Shown: positions 34,956-46,268, counted from the stretch's first letter. The stretch is DNA of 64,000 nt from Symbiodinium natans (GCA_905221605.1 CAJNDS010002634.1:684001-748000), one strand, 5' to 3'. Made by a program: numbers and translations. The notes: a model not told the origin generated them from the sequence alone.

Positions 34956-35715
34956 ATGTCCGCCTTTCAGGTTGCGCTCTTCAACGCTCTGATCTTCCAG
35001 GTGTGTGGGCACTGCTTGTTTGACAACAAGCCGCTCTTGCAAAGCTGTGGTGCGGGCTGCATCGGTGTGCCAGGGGCCGGCAAGGAGACCTGTGTTTCGA
35101 ATTGCCTTGTCGGGAAGGGCGTGCGCTGGTCATGCGCCACTTGCCTCGGTAGGGGCTTCAACTGCGGTTTCAACTCTTGCCTGAGCTCTTGCACAACCGG
35201 CTTCACGAAGCCTGTATGCACGTCTTGCATCAGTTCCCACTGCGGTCTTTGCAGCAGTGCCCGCTCCATGGAAGACACCGCCGACAATGCCTCCACTCTC
35301 GAAGCGCTTGCGGAGCTCTTCGCCGGTGCAAGCAGCCCGGCAGCAAACTCGACTGAAGAGTTGGAGGCGGAGCCCTCTACTCGCAGCGGATGCTTCGAAG
35401 TCCAGTCCTTGATGAAGACATGCGGCACCCAGTGCTACGCTGCCAGCAACCAGGCAAGCTGTGCTGCTACCTGCCTCGCTGGCAAGGGAGTCTCGGCAGG
35501 ATGTGCTAACTGCTTCGGCAGGAAGATCAGCTGCACAATCAAAAACTGCATCTCGGGTTGCGCTGCGGATGCCAACGGTGCGGCTTGCACCTCCTGCGTC
35601 GCCAGCAAGTGCGGCTCATGCAATGCTGTGGCTCAATGCAATCTTGATTTCTGTGCTTCATTTCTACATGCTACTTTGCTAGTCACCCCACGTCTCTTAA
35701 GGGAAAAATGTTAGT
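34956..35715 (+). CDS. secreted cysteine-rich protein with two tandem 13-Cys modules
   Basis: The start MSAFQVALFNALIFQVCG looks like a signal peptide, so secretion or surface location is likely; an in-frame ATG at 34932 is an alternative. Two modules follow, at about residues 24-97 and 150-222 counted from 34932. Cys spacing in module 1 is 3-10-3-9-2-6-4-3-8-2-4-2 and in module 2 is 3-8-3-9-2-6-4-3-8-2-4-2: identical except for a two-residue gap. Shared blocks include GKGV, CASCV/CTSCI-like pairs and S.CG.C. An acidic, Ala-rich linker separates them. The last part (after about 35630) loses the pattern and may be read-through into an intron. No named family recognised; a disulphide-stabilised extracellular repeat is inferred. 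Confidence 0.7.
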
Positions 35716-35739
35716 AATTATTCCGCCCCATGTATTAAG

Positions 35740-35838
35740 GCGAAGTCCTTGGACACGGCCGAGGGCAAGGACAGCTTTGTTGCCGCCTTGGTGGAGCTGG
35801 CAGCCCAGGAAAAGGAGCAAAAGCCCATCTTACCCTGA
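35740..35838 (+). CDS. possible 3' terminal exon after the cysteine-rich gene
   Basis: After TATTAAG, the frame GCG-AAG-TCC runs to TGA at 35836, encoding 32 residues including EGKDSFVAALVELAAQEK. The composition is GC-rich and charged, like other exons here. It is probably the last exon of the cysteine-rich gene through an unrecognised donor, or of another transcript. Confidence 0.4.
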   Translation, partial: AKSLDTAEGKDSFVAALVELAAQEKEQKPILP

Positions 35839-36224
35839 GTCGGCACAATGATGCCCAAGACACCATAGACACCATAGCACGGCCTGCCGTGCCATTCGTG
35901 AAGTGTATAGGGGTCGAAGTGGTGCTTATGCCCCATGGGCATCCTGCCGCATTCCCCAAGCATCATCAGACCTTGCATGCAGACTTTTGTTTTGGCCAGG
36001 CTGTCAGCACACACGATGCGACAGCGTACAGCCGGCATGGCTGTAAAGACTTCCCACCTGGCCAGTACACTATGTCATAGCGATATTGAAGTGCTAGTGT
36101 GACCGCATCTACCGCCACGAGATCGGACAAATGTGGAGGATCTGCGACTAAACCCTAAACACTAATCCCGAAACCTAAACCCTAAACCCTAAACGCTAAA
36201 CGAACGTGTGCTTATGTGCATCCT

Positions 36225-37035
36225 CAGCTCAGGTGCCAGCTGTGGTTTTGAGTGTGCCTCGTCAATGTTACGAGTAGAAATCGTATTCAGATCATCTATA
36301 TGATAGATTTTCTTTGCATGGGCAACGTTGCTAGTATAATTGGTATGACTGTACTATAGGTCGACAATATGAAGAGGATAGGAGAATAGAATAAATCTCA
36401 CTGTTCTTTCTATACTGTGAGCATGATCAGCATGAACAAAGAGTATACCATAAACATGAATCACATGGCTAATCGTGTGAATACGGTCATGCTGTTCATC
36501 GAGCTAAGTTCCAAAATGACTACTGTTTTGAAAGGACATAACTGTTAGTAGCCCCTTAGTCATACCAGTTGTATAGAATATTATATACACATATAAATAC
36601 ATACACACATATGTTGTTACTGATATGTTGAGAGTATAGGTCTGTTAATAAGTTCATACATTCCTAGAATAAACATTTTCAAAGAATATTATGCATACGT
36701 ATGGTGGCAGTAGTACGCTTAATGTAATTAGCCTCGTTCACTCTACTAATCTTCTGAACGTTCTGTTTATTTACAATATTGATATTGTTGCTTTGCAATG
36801 ATGTTAAAAAAAGTCATGTGCTAAATATGGTTTTTCATTACGTGTTTCCATTACGTTTAACGTTCGTGTCATCATTCATCTCATTCTATATAAATATTAT
36901 GACCATCTTTTCTCTTCATGCTTGTCGCCTTCTGGGTATCAATCGTATTGTCAACCCTAGTACTACTCATGAAAGTCCTGCTTCTAGTAGTACACATTCC
37001 CCAAACAGTGCGTTCCAACCTTCACAGTCTGCATG
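36225..37035. other. AT-rich island
   Basis: About 800 bp of low GC without telomere-type units; GTATGACT and its complement AGTCATAC recur about 200 bp apart. An 86-codon ORF (36779) inside has no coding features. Possibly a non-autonomous mobile element. Confidence 0.5.
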
Positions 37036-37104
37036 CTAAACCCTAAACCTTAAACCCTAAACCCTAAACCCTAAACCCTAAACCCTAAACCCTCAACCAT
37101 GCAG

Positions 37105-37763
37105 GCCTTCGAGGCCATCGAGGGCCTGGAGGAGCACTTGAAGAAGCTGGAGCATGCCATGGATGTGTCGAGGCAGGGTTTGTAGGGTTTAGGGTTTGGG
37201 GTGTAGGGTTTAAGGTTTAGGGTTTAGGGTTTAGGGTTTAGGGTTTGGGGTTTAGGGTTTAGGGTTTAGGTGTAGGGTGTAGCGGTGTAGGGGTTTAGGG
37301 TTTAGGGTTTGCGGTTTGGGGTTTGGGGTTTGGGGTAGGTTTTGGGGGATCATTTTGTCTCAGGCTTGTTTTGGGGGGGGTGACCTGGTTGGGGCTGTTA
37401 TAGGGTTCACGGTTCGATGACTTCAGATGTGTGGGGTTTAGGGTTGAGTGTCTAGGGTTGCAGGGAGTGTGCTGCTGAAGATTGCGAATTCCGATGCAGC
37501 TTCTACTCGAACTTCGGACCGGCCCTAGCGAAACAAAGCAAGACCGTCTGGGTTTAGGGTTTAGGGTTTAGGGTTTAGGGTTTAGGGTTTAGGGTTTAGG
37601 GTTTAGGGTTTAGGGTTTAGGGTAGAGCTCTGTTCACTGCCGCGCCCCAGCTGAAGCCCCATTGCAACTCAGGCGGAAGGAAATTCCTTTCTCGGCGGAG
37701 TTCAAGAAGCTGTACAGGGAGAGTTTTGGTTCGTGGCCTCGGGCTTCTGGTCATGAGTCTTGA
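37105..37763 (+). CDS. three joined exons of an unnamed helical protein
   Basis: 37105-37172 (AFEAIEGLEEHLKKLEHAM), 37481-37551 (MQLLLELRTGPSETKQD) and 37651 to about 37749 (EIPFSAEFKKLYRESF) join with matching phases: AG|A, then G|CT. Donors are GC (37173) and GT (37552). The second donor is the GTTTAG of a ten-unit TTTAGGG array. An in-frame TGA at 37761 ends the frame if the last donor is not used. The product is amphipathic-helical; no family assigned. Confidence 0.5.
37187..37345 (+). repeat. degenerate telomere-type array
   Basis: TTTAGGG mixed with TGTAGGG and TTTGGGG units. Confidence 0.9.
37552..37624 (+). repeat. (TTTAGGG)n array starting at a splice donor
   Basis: Ten perfect units. 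The first GTTTAG is the donor of exon 37481-37551. Confidence 0.9.
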
Positions 37764-38128
37764 GTTGGACCAAGGGATGCCTAGCATTTCGAAAGCATGG
37801 GTTTAGTGGATTTAGGGTTGAGGGTGTTGGTGTTTAGGGTTTCGGGTTTAGGGTTTAGGGTGTTCAACATGACATAAACTTCTTTGTCGTTGCGAGGTCA
37901 AGGGGTTCTTCGGCTTCTGCGACCCTAAACCCTAAACCCTAAACCCCAGGCTTATTTGTTTGCGCTAGTTGCGTTTCGGGTGCGTGGGATTGTCTTGGAT
38001 GCGTTTCGGGTGCGTGGGATTTTTTGGGTGATTCCTGTGTTTTGTTTCGTTTTTCGTTGGGGTTTGCTTCTCTCTCGCACCCCTCTACGCCAATGCCTAA
38101 ACCGAAACCCCGGCGCTTCGGCTGGTCC

Positions 38129-38325
38129 ACGCAGGAAGTTTAGAACTTTTAGAACTTCTAGAACTTTTTGAACTTTTTGAACTTTCAGAACTTCTAGAAC
38201 TTTTAGAACTTTCAGAACTTTTAGAACTTTTAGAACTTCTAGAACTTCTAGAACTTTTTGAACTTTGAACTTTTAGAACTTCTAGAACTTTTAGAACCTC
38301 TTGAACTTTTTTTACCTTGTAGAAC
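38129..38325. repeat. 9-bp AGAACTT tandem array, block 1
   Basis: About 21 units of AGAACTTTT or AGAACTTCT. The 9-bp period keeps all frames open, so translated RTFRTSRTF- or KSSRSSKSS-type ORFs here are not evidence of a gene. Confidence 0.9.
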
Positions 38326-38369
38326 TTCGCGCCAAAGGGTCGGTTTGCCCACACCCAAGCCGTCCAGCA

Positions 38370-38650
38370 TAGGGTTTAGGAATTAGGGTCTGGGATTTAG
38401 GGTTTGGGGTTTAGGGTTTAGGGCTGAGGGTTTAGGGTTAGGGTTTATGGTTTAGGGTTTAGAGTTTAGGGTTTGGGGTTTAGGGTTTAGGGGTTAGGGT
38501 TTAGGGTTTAGGGTCTCGGGTCTAGGGTCTAGGGTCTAGGGTTTAGGGTTTAGGGTTTAGGGGTTAGGGTTTAGGGTTTAGGGTCTAGGGTCTAGAGTCT
38601 AGGGTCTAGGGTCTAGGGTTTAGGGTTTGGGGTTTACGGTTTAGGGTCGC
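38370..38650 (+). repeat. long mixed telomere-type array
   Basis: About 40 units of TTTAGGG, TCTAGGG, TTTGGGG and TTAGGGG type over 280 bp, the longest in the window; the TCTAGGG variant forms its own sub-blocks. Confidence 0.95.
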
Positions 38651-38850
38651 GCCTGCGCACCTCCAGACAAAGAGCACGGGCAACCCGCCCCCTTCCAAAA
38701 TTCCGGAACCCAGCGAAAACCGCAGAGGGTGGTCGTTTATTAAAAAAGGAAGGAAAACAACAATGTTTGCGAACGTCCAAACTCCGGAAACATCGCGCCT
38801 GCGCATGTTTTGTATGCCTCCAGAAAAAGAGCGCGGGCAAACCGCAGCTT
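38647..38850. repeat. direct repeat of about 50 bp
   Basis: CGCGCCTGCGCA, then CTCCAGA and AAAGAGC and CGGGCAA occur at 38647-38690 and again at 38797-38845. Confidence 0.8.
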
Positions 38851-38867
38851 TGCACATTAGAACTTGT

Positions 38868-39475
38868 AAAACTTTTAGATCTTTTAGAACTTGTAGGACT
38901 TTTTGAACTTCTAGAACTTGTAGAACTTCTGAACCTTCTAAACTTTTAGAACGTTTAGAACTTTTAGAACCTTACAACCTTTAAGAACTTTCTGGCAACT
39001 TTTAAAGTTCTTTACAGCACTTAGAACGTTTACAACTCTTGGGAAAATTCCAAAAGTTCTAGAAGTTCTAGAAGTTCTAAAATCTAAAAGTTTTAAAAGC
39101 TCTAAAAGTTTTAAAAGTTCTACAAATTCTAAAGTCGCCGGGAAACGTTGCAACACCAGGAACATGCTGTAGAACACCTGGAACTTTTAAAACTTGCAGA
39201 ACTTTTAGAACTTCTAGGACTGTTTATAACTTCTAGAACTTTTAGAACTTATAGAACTTATAGAACTTTTAGAGGTTCTGGAACTTTTCGAACTTCTAGA
39301 ACTTCTGAATCTTCTAGAACTTTTAGAACTTTTAGAACTTTTAGAACTTCTAGAACTTCTAGAACTTTTAGAACTTTTAGAACTTTCAGAACTGTTAGAA
39401 CTTTTAGAACTTTTACAACTTTTAGACCTTTTTGCAACTAGTAGAACTGTTGGAACTTCTTAAGATTCCAGAACT
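38868..39475. repeat. 9-bp AGAACTT tandem array, block 2 with an inverted centre
   Basis: Plus-oriented AGAACTTTT units at 38868-39000 and 39180-39475 flank units in the opposite orientation (AAAAGTTCT) at about 39050-39125. The arms could form a large hairpin. Confidence 0.9.
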
Positions 39476-40097
39476 TTCAGAACGTGTAACAGATGCCAAA
39501 ACCACGGAAAATCAAGGCCGAAACCCCGTACGCCCGAAATGCCTCCAAGACATTCCCATACGCCCCAAATGCTTCCAACCCATTTGTTTGACATCCACTG
39601 ACAACATGGGCAGTTCTCTGCTCTAAGGCCTGAAGGTTGGATTCTGGCGGGTCTCCTCTTCAGCCCCTGCGACCACACGAACCCTTACGTTTCAAAACGT
39701 AAACTGGGACCCGGAGTAGGCTCGTATTTCCTCTTTTTAGGGTTGGGGTTCGCTGATAAATCCCCCCTTTTCATTGCTAGTTAGGTTACCCCTGGGTCTA
39801 GTAAAAGTTCCAAATTTTTTTAACAATGGGGAGTTAGGTAAAGAAAGCACGTACCGTAATTCCCCACGAGGAGCCATGAAGACAATGTGGCGAGCATTAG
39901 ACAGCCCTACTTGGAGGTTCATGGGCGGTTACAAGTAGGGTTGTCAGTGCCCTGAACAAGGATAACCCGTTATAAAGTCTAGCTACCCTACGAAAAAGGC
40001 AGGGTTTGGAAGTGCCCAAGATAAGGATATGCCCGTTAGGATGGGCGGCTTCTAACCTCTAAACCCTAAACCCTAGTATAGACCCTGGTGAGCCCAG

Positions 40098-40152
40098 AGA
40101 GGAGCTGGAGAATCTCAAAGTGGTGAATGCAAAGCTGCTGGGCTGCACCCCG
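40098..40152 (+). CDS. coiled-coil-like exon before a family B element
   Basis: The exon encodes EELENLKVVNAKLLGCTP and stops exactly where a family B inverted-repeat element starts (GTACTTGGAGG). The element's far end, CCTCCAAG, acts as acceptor for an open frame at 40283 (YCIACRLKRFGFMGV). Acceptor before 40098 is GAGCCCAG. Product unknown. Confidence 0.45.
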
Positions 40153-40282
40153 GTACTTGGAGGTTCATGGGTTAGAACTGTACTTCTAACCCACTTACAA
40201 GCCCCTTACGTGCCCTGATGTGGTTCTATTTGGGTTAGAAGTACAGTTCTGATTGGGTGATTAAGTACCATGAACCTCCAAG
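40153..40282. mobile_element. family B element coinciding with an intron
   Basis: GTACTTGGAGGTTCATGG to CCATGAACCTCCAAG, 130 bp. Its first GT and last AG are the apparent splice sites of the flanking open frames. Confidence 0.75.
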
Positions 40283-40584
40283 TATTGCATTGCATGTCGT
40301 CTGAAACGGTTTGGGTTCATGGGGGTTACAGTTGTTTCGCCTTGAGGGGTTCGAGCCTCGAAAGCTCTTGCAATGTCCCCCCCCCCCCCCAATTGGGCTG
40401 TTCCCCTTTATAGTAGGTGGTACTGTTAGTAGAAGGGGGAACATCCCAACCCCCAACCTTACAGCCCAGGTACGCGCCACTAGACGATTTCAGCCTCTCC
40501 CCGCGGGGAGCTGCCAACATCACTGCAGGCACACCATCCCGACCCCCGAGAATCTGGGAAACCCTAAACCCCTAAACCCTAAAC

Positions 40585-40688
40585 TTGGGATGTTCCCCCT
40601 TGTACTAACAGTCCTTAGTAGGGATTATCATGGGGGGCGTACGATAATCCCTGTTAAGGACTGCTAGTCTAAGGGGGAACATCCCAAC
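40585..40688. mobile_element. family A inverted-repeat element
   Basis: TTGGGATGTTCCCCCTTGTA and GGGGGAACATCCCAA ends with TAACAGTCC and GGACTGCTAG inside. Half-copies lie at 40388-40452, 48398-48456 and 53440-53512. Confidence 0.8.
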
Positions 40689-40842
40689 CCAAAACCCTCA
40701 AGCTCACGACTCACAACCTCACTGAAGCCCATAAGTCTCATTTTTCTTTAGCAAAGACTCATGTGGTGTTGGAGGGGCTCAGGACTCAACCCAGTAGCCT
40801 CAGCCCTGCACACCTACACCCTACACCCTGCCCTGAACCCTA

Positions 40843-41012
40843 AACGCACTCGCGCCACGTATCCACATGGGAAGCAGGCTGCGTGGCGACGCGTTGCAGG
40901 AATTCATGGACTTCAATGTTCATGGGTAGATGGAGAAGTGGTGTTCCAGATTCACCCCAAGATGGGCGATGAAAACCAGGTTGAACTGCAGCCACCCCAT
41001 GTGCATGCCTAG
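40843..41012 (+). CDS. exon-like ORF
   Basis: An open frame follows CCCTAAACG and includes IHGLQCSWVDGEVVFQ and HPKMGDENQVELQP, ending at TAG 41010. A GT donor after GATGAAAACCAG (40978) is possible. A partial family B element lies directly downstream (to 41041). Not recognised. Confidence 0.35.
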
Positions 41013-41592
41013 CTATAGCAACCCATGAACCTTCCAGTTGATCATCCTCAGCGATTGCTGCCGAAATGAGGCTTCTGACTTAGGGCTCAGCAGCAGCAGC
41101 TTAGGGTTTAGGCTTTGGGTTTTACATGTAGGGTTTTGGCTCTCAGGTTTCAAAAAAGGTGCTTGAATTTCGGGTTCAGGGTTCAGGGCACAGAGCCTGG
41201 CTCGAAAAGAGTTCAAAGTCTGCCCAGGTGCCGAGAGTGCTGGCTGGCTTCGCCCCTCGTCGATTCTTCGGGCCATGCTACTCTTGTTCAGGGTGCGCAA
41301 AGTTTTCTGGTCGTTTCAGAAGGGGCTTGCGGATTCATCAGGGTATTCTGGGCAGTCTTTTCTACTATACTAGGACCGGGGGTGGGCCATTTTTTCTTTT
41401 TTTTAGGGTTGGGGTTACGGTAGAAAACCCCTCAAAGCCAAAAAGGGTACCCTTGCTATTCCTAGGCTACTCCCGGGTCTAGTATAACTACTCGGGGATA
41501 TGGAGGGAGTGTTGGTCATCCGTCACTTGGGCTGCGGTGTTCCCTGCTTTTGAGTCGGTTGCGGGTTCTACCGTGTTCGCTCCTGTTTTCAG

Positions 41593-41810
41593 GGTCGAGG
41601 TTGACGGTGAGGATGCTGGCTCTCTCCTCAAGAATGCTTAGGGTTCTTAAGGGGGGGGGGGTTCATAGGGGGCCGGTACCTAACGAATCTTAGGGACTTA
41701 GGGAGTATAGTGGGGAGTATTCGGGAACCTTGGGTTACATACCCCCTCTGAATCCCCCCCCCCCCTCCCTTAAGAACCCTATAAGCAGGGCAGTTTCAAC
41801 ACACGCCAGT
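41593..41810 (+). CDS. two exons split by a family E element
   Basis: 41593-41635 (VEVDGEDAGSLLKN, after TTTTCAG) and about 41786-41810 (QGSFNTR) are separated by an inverted-repeat element that begins with a GC donor (GCTTAGGGTTC) and ends AACCCTATAAG. Both sides are in phase 0. Product unknown. Confidence 0.45.
41636..41785. mobile_element. family E element coinciding with an intron (GC-AG)
   Basis: GCTTAGGGTTCTTAAGGG to CCCTTAAGAACCCTATAAG; inner GGGAGTATAGTGGGGAGTAT and GGGTTACATACCCC are shared with copy 2. Confidence 0.8.
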
Positions 41811-43914
41811 AATCTCAAAACCCCCAAACGTCCCGAACATCCTAAGCTTACCCTAAACCCTCGTCAGCCCTCGACCCTTACAAACCCGCATCCACCCTTG
41901 CAAAACCTTACAAGTGCGAACAAGGGCCATGAAACCCTAAACCCTAAACCATGGGGCCATGAGCCCAGGAGTGAGTGAGTGAGTGACTACCGGTGTTACT
42001 GCGGCCTACACCATCTTAGAGTTAGGGTTTAGGGCTTAGGGCTTGAGGCTTAGGGCTTAGGGCTTAGGGCTTAGGGCTTCGGGCTTATGGGCTTAGGTAG
42101 GGCTTAGGGTTTACACCATCTTCCCACGAGCCGAGGATTTGAAGACTTCGACATCTGGTGGCGCCTCCGCTGGCGCTCAGCCCAGGCCCTGTGCACGCGG
42201 TTGCAGCTCCCGCCACTTGGGCTGCTGAAGGTTGGGGGGGTTTTGGGGGGTTACTTTGGGGTTTCGGGGGGGTTAGGGTTGAGGCTTTATGTGTTTCAGG
42301 GGTTTATGGGCTTCAAGTGCAGAGGATGAGGGGATAGGGGGTATAGGCTCCGGGAATAGTGGATCAGGTTTAGGGTTGTTGAAGGAGTCCAGATGAAGGA
42401 AAGTGGCATAGGGTAAGCGCGATCAAGCTGACCGTCTGACCGACCTCTTGCCTTAGAATTAAAACGGGTGTTGGGTTGCCCTCGCACCCCCCCGGCCCCA
42501 TTGCAAAGTCATTTTCAGCGAGAATATCCTGTAGTGAAGCGGGTTGTTGGTAGTTTCAAGGCTTTCCTCTGAAAAGGAGAGACGTGGGTGGGTCCCCACC
42601 CTACCCTTCCCATGTTGCAAGCTTATGTACGGGGCCATGACGCTAGATAATCAGAACCCGAACCCCAAACCCGATATGAAGACCTCGGGAACCTCCGATG
42701 TAGCCGCAGGCTGTCTTCTGCGCAAAGGATCTCTCAGAACAAGAAAGCTTGTTGGAACACGAGCTTCAACGACAGTGCCAGATTTAGTCGCAATGATTGG
42801 CACTGGGCCACTTAAGGCGCGACAAGTGCAACGCACACGACGTGTATGACAAGTGCCCCTGGCAGCATTTTTGGGTGGAGTGTTGCCACAAGTGCATTGG
42901 GGCGTGTGGGACTTTCGAGACGTGTGTCCGTGGAAGCACTCTTATGAGGTGTGCCGTGTGTAGCATGTTGGTGTTGCGAGCAACCCCACGTTTCTCTTGG
43001 AAGGCAAGTCCTCCAACATGCGACCATAAACAGCCAATAGCCCACAAGCCACAATCATCCAACCGAAAAGAGACTGAGTGCAGGCTGAAGATGAACCAGA
43101 GATGGCGCAACCCCTTCGGTTTCTGCAATGTTTTCGACAGGCAGACGCCTCTTGCGTTGTTCGTTCGGGCTTTGGCTGCTGCAACGCAGGGAGGTGTAGG
43201 GAGGTGGGAGGACGGTTGCAGTCCGACTCAGCTACACGTGCCTGATTTGCGCAGCAGAATTACGTGGAATCGTTGTGGTCAAAGCCAGCATGTGCTGATC
43301 AGTACAGTCGGAAGAAGCCACATGTAACCACGCATGCTTCTCATCGTCGCCGCAACCCGTACAGCGAGCAAGAGGAACCCTGAACCTTGCAATTGATTGC
43401 TGGAGCCCAGTGAGACCCTAAACCCTAAACCCTAAACGAAAGACCCTGACAGGCAGTCTTGTGAGCTGCCGAACGCAACATGCAAAGTCCTTCCGTGGGG
43501 TCGGTCCAAGCCGCTTGCCTGCTACCTGCGATATGGGGGTTTCCGATATTAGGGGTGCCTTTATTGGGGTTTAGGGTTTAGGGTTCAGGATTTGGGGTTT
43601 GGGGTTTAGGGTTTGGGTCCTTATGATAAAGCATCCTACTATTTGGGGCCTATTCTCGGGGTCCCCTGTTTTCGCAAACCCCCGATTCATGTGCCAGATC
43701 TAGGAATGTGGGGGTTGACGGCTTCACTGAGAACTTACAGGCTTCACCGTGTGAGGTGCGAAGTTCCTTCATCATGTGGGCAGCTCCCTAGACCATGGTC
43801 CCTCAGTAAGATGGCCTGTATTACGTAGTCGAACAGATAGCAGGTGCCCCAAACCTGAAACCCTAATTAGAATGGGCCCCACATGTCCACTGATGTGGCT
43901 TGTTGCTCCAAGCG

Positions 43915-44004
43915 GGCTCAGAGCTAGAGTTTATAGGCCAAAGTCAAAAGTGGGACGGCATTTGCTTTATGGAGGAATGGCAGAGCGACGAAGTTTGCCT
44001 ATGA
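43915..44004 (+). CDS. cysteine-containing exon-like ORF
   Basis: The frame reads LEFIGQSQKWDGICFMEEW and then QSDEVCL up to TGA at 44002. A GC donor within GTTTGCC is possible. It lies just upstream of a family G inverted-repeat element (44023) and may belong with the EGF-like exons at 44.4-44.7 kb. The other + frame is also open, so confidence is low. Confidence 0.3.
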   Translation, partial: GSELEFIGQSQKWDGICFMEEWQSDEVCL

Positions 44005-44412
44005 GCCTCGGCACACTTGGGAATTTACGATATTAGCGGTACCTTAGGGTTCAGGGTTTAGGGTTCTACTCTTTGGGGGCCTATATTGGGGTCCCCTATT
44101 TTCGGAAACTCGCACTTCTCCACTAGCCTGTTGAGGCTTGACACCTTCGGTTTGTTGCACCTTCCAGAGAAGCTATCTTCATGGGCTTTCCTGCTACCCC
44201 CCTCTATATAGGCCCCCCCTAGGTTCCCCCCTCAAATAACCGGGAGCCCATGATGTCTGTTTGCAACCGTTGAGTACAGGAGCCCGACTACCCTCAAGAA
44301 GTTGGCCTTTCTTCGGGTAAACGTTGATCCGAAGCATGATGAGAATTGATAAGGCATAGCTTCGGTAGCAGCCTTATGCTGAGCATCATGGTCCGATGAC
44401 TTCTAGGCGCAG

Positions 44413-44675
44413 GTGTTTACAGACAGAACCGGTCCACCCCGAACTTCACAAGTGAACACCATAGAAGGGTTGCGAGCCACTTCCATTTGGGGGGTTTACG
44501 AAAAAAGGGGTACCCTTAATAGACCCCCCAAAGGAACCCCCAAAAACGGTACCCCCTATTTTCGGAAACCCCCATCTCTACTGAGGGCAAGCTGAGCACT
44601 CTCGGCCAGTGCCTGTGTATGGACGGATACCGTTACAAGCAGCTCGGGCCAACATGCGCGGCTGCTGCACAGTAG
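44413..44675 (+). CDS. two exons of an EGF-like secreted or surface protein, partial
   Basis: 44413-44493 (FTDRTGPPRTSQVNTIEG) follows GGCGCAG and ends GGGG|GTTTACG. 44586-44675 (STLGQCLCMDGYRYKQLG, then PTCAAAAQ, stop TAG) follows the pyrimidine-rich acceptor ATCTCTACTGAG. The C-x-C-x(3)-GY-x(5,8)-G-x-x-C pattern is EGF-like, but only three cysteines are in this exon. The joining intron is a family G inverted-repeat element. Phases are 0/0. Confidence 0.5.
44488..44577. mobile_element. family G inverted-repeat element
   Basis: TTGGGGGGTTTACGAAAAA and TTTTCGGAAACCCCCA. Forms the intron between the EGF-like exons. Relatives at 31146-31236, 43535-43687 and 44023-44114. Confidence 0.75.
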
Positions 44676-44855
44676 TAGAAGAGTAGGTGACCTTTAACCT
44701 GTTTGGGGATATTAAAGACCCTATAAAACCCAAAGGTTAGCCTTTAATTCCTCCAGGTTACTGGACAACTATAAGCTTTTCTTGTGTTTCAAAAGTGTTC
44801 CGAGAGCTGGCTTCAGAGGTGATATGTTTCGCGCGAATGTCTCTGTGTTTGTGTG

Positions 44856-44920
<65 letters not shown>

Positions 44921-44932
44921 GCGTCTCTGTGT
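44856..44932. repeat. (TCTG)n microsatellite
   Basis: About 18 tetranucleotide units within a TGTG-rich flank. Confidence 0.95.
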
Positions 44933-45594
44933 GTGTATATTATGTGGATTCCTTTTACAGGATGTGTAGGGCGAAAAGGGCGCATGCCCTGAACCCGTAG
45001 AGCCTCAGCGTCTAGGCCACGAGTTGTACACTGAACGTTCTGAACGTTCAGATGCCCGCTATTCATCTCCTCATCACGTGAACCCCTGCGGTCAAGAGGG
45101 CCGGGGTCGGGCGGGTGAAGACATGAAGGTACGCGTGTACGCAGGTCCTCTGACTGAAGCCGTGCGGAGGAGCTGCGGGGGGTGGGGGGATTTAGGAGGC
45201 TCTAGAAGGGCGAATCCGACGAGACATGCTCCAGGAGGCTTATAGAGTTCGTAATTAGGACTTCTGGGGGTTGCATCAGTCATAGTAGTGTTGCCGCTCT
45301 TCGTTGCTGCGTGCGGCAAGCAAGTCCATGCCCGGATGACTGTGTCGGCTCCTGTGCTCAGCTACGCGTGAGGTACTGCAGTCTTCGGCAACGATTTTTC
45401 ACAACTTTGCATATGGGTTAGGGTTGGCCAAAACCCCTCGTTCCTCACTCCATGCATCAAGAAAGGGTCTGGGGTATAGGATGGATCACCCTTAGGCCTA
45501 CAAAGCTTGCATGGGTCGTTGGGGGTCCAAACACCCTTACAATTACAAGTAAGAGTCCTAAGATGGGTATGATATTGTTTGGAACATACTTGCA

Positions 45595-45631
<37 letters not shown>

Positions 45632-45719
45632 ACTCTGAACTTTCTAGGTTGTAAGAGCTTTCAGTCCCTTTTTAAAAAGTCGGAAACCCTAAACCCTAAA
45701 CCCTATAGACCCTAAAACC

Positions 45720-45720
45720 C

Positions 45721-45753
<33 letters not shown>
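45720..45753. repeat. poly-C tract
   Basis: Thirty-odd consecutive C residues. Other long homopolymers: C at 13250-13266, 47289-47312 and 58151-58168; G at 7390-7412 and 49130-49146; T at 48230-48268. Confidence 0.95.
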
Positions 45754-45754
<1 letters not shown>

Positions 45755-46268
45755 ATGCACCCCCCCCACCAAGGTACGACCACGGGCGCGGCCACCACTG
45801 CGCCGAGGTGCCTCCAAAGGTGGGTGGCCAGGGTTTAGGGTTTAGGGCTTAGGGCTTAGGCGGTTTAGGGTTTTTCAAGGTTGATATGGTCAGTTCTCTA
45901 AGCACCCTAAAGAACTTAGGGACTGGGTAGGGAACCGTTAACCTTTGTGGCCATACAAAACCTTATATGTAATATATGAAAGGTTAACCTTTTTGGGCTA
46001 GGATTTTTCAGCTCCTGAGATAATTGGGGCCGCCTTAATATCAAGGAACCCAAAGGACCATTTGTTTAGAGGAGCGAGCATATGGGTTTTGGGTAAAGAG
46101 GCTTTAAGTTCAGGTGTTGTTTTGTGCATATCCAAAATCCTCCTTTTGGGAATGCTAGAAAGGAAGCCCCACTTCTCGGGGTTCAGGGTTTTGGGGTGGG
46201 GTAGGAGGTGTTTTTTTGGGTGGAGGGTTGAGGGTGCAAACCCTAAACCCTAAACCCTAAACCCTAAG

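Noticed and set aside
38097-39441. RTFRTS-, SSKSSR- and LLELLE-type ORFs
   Set aside because: Products of the 9-bp AGAACTT repeat, whose period keeps frames open in both directions.
42797-43327. 176-codon Cys/His-containing ORF
   Set aside because: Three overlapping frames look partly coding (possible relic), none consistently; no family or splice evidence.
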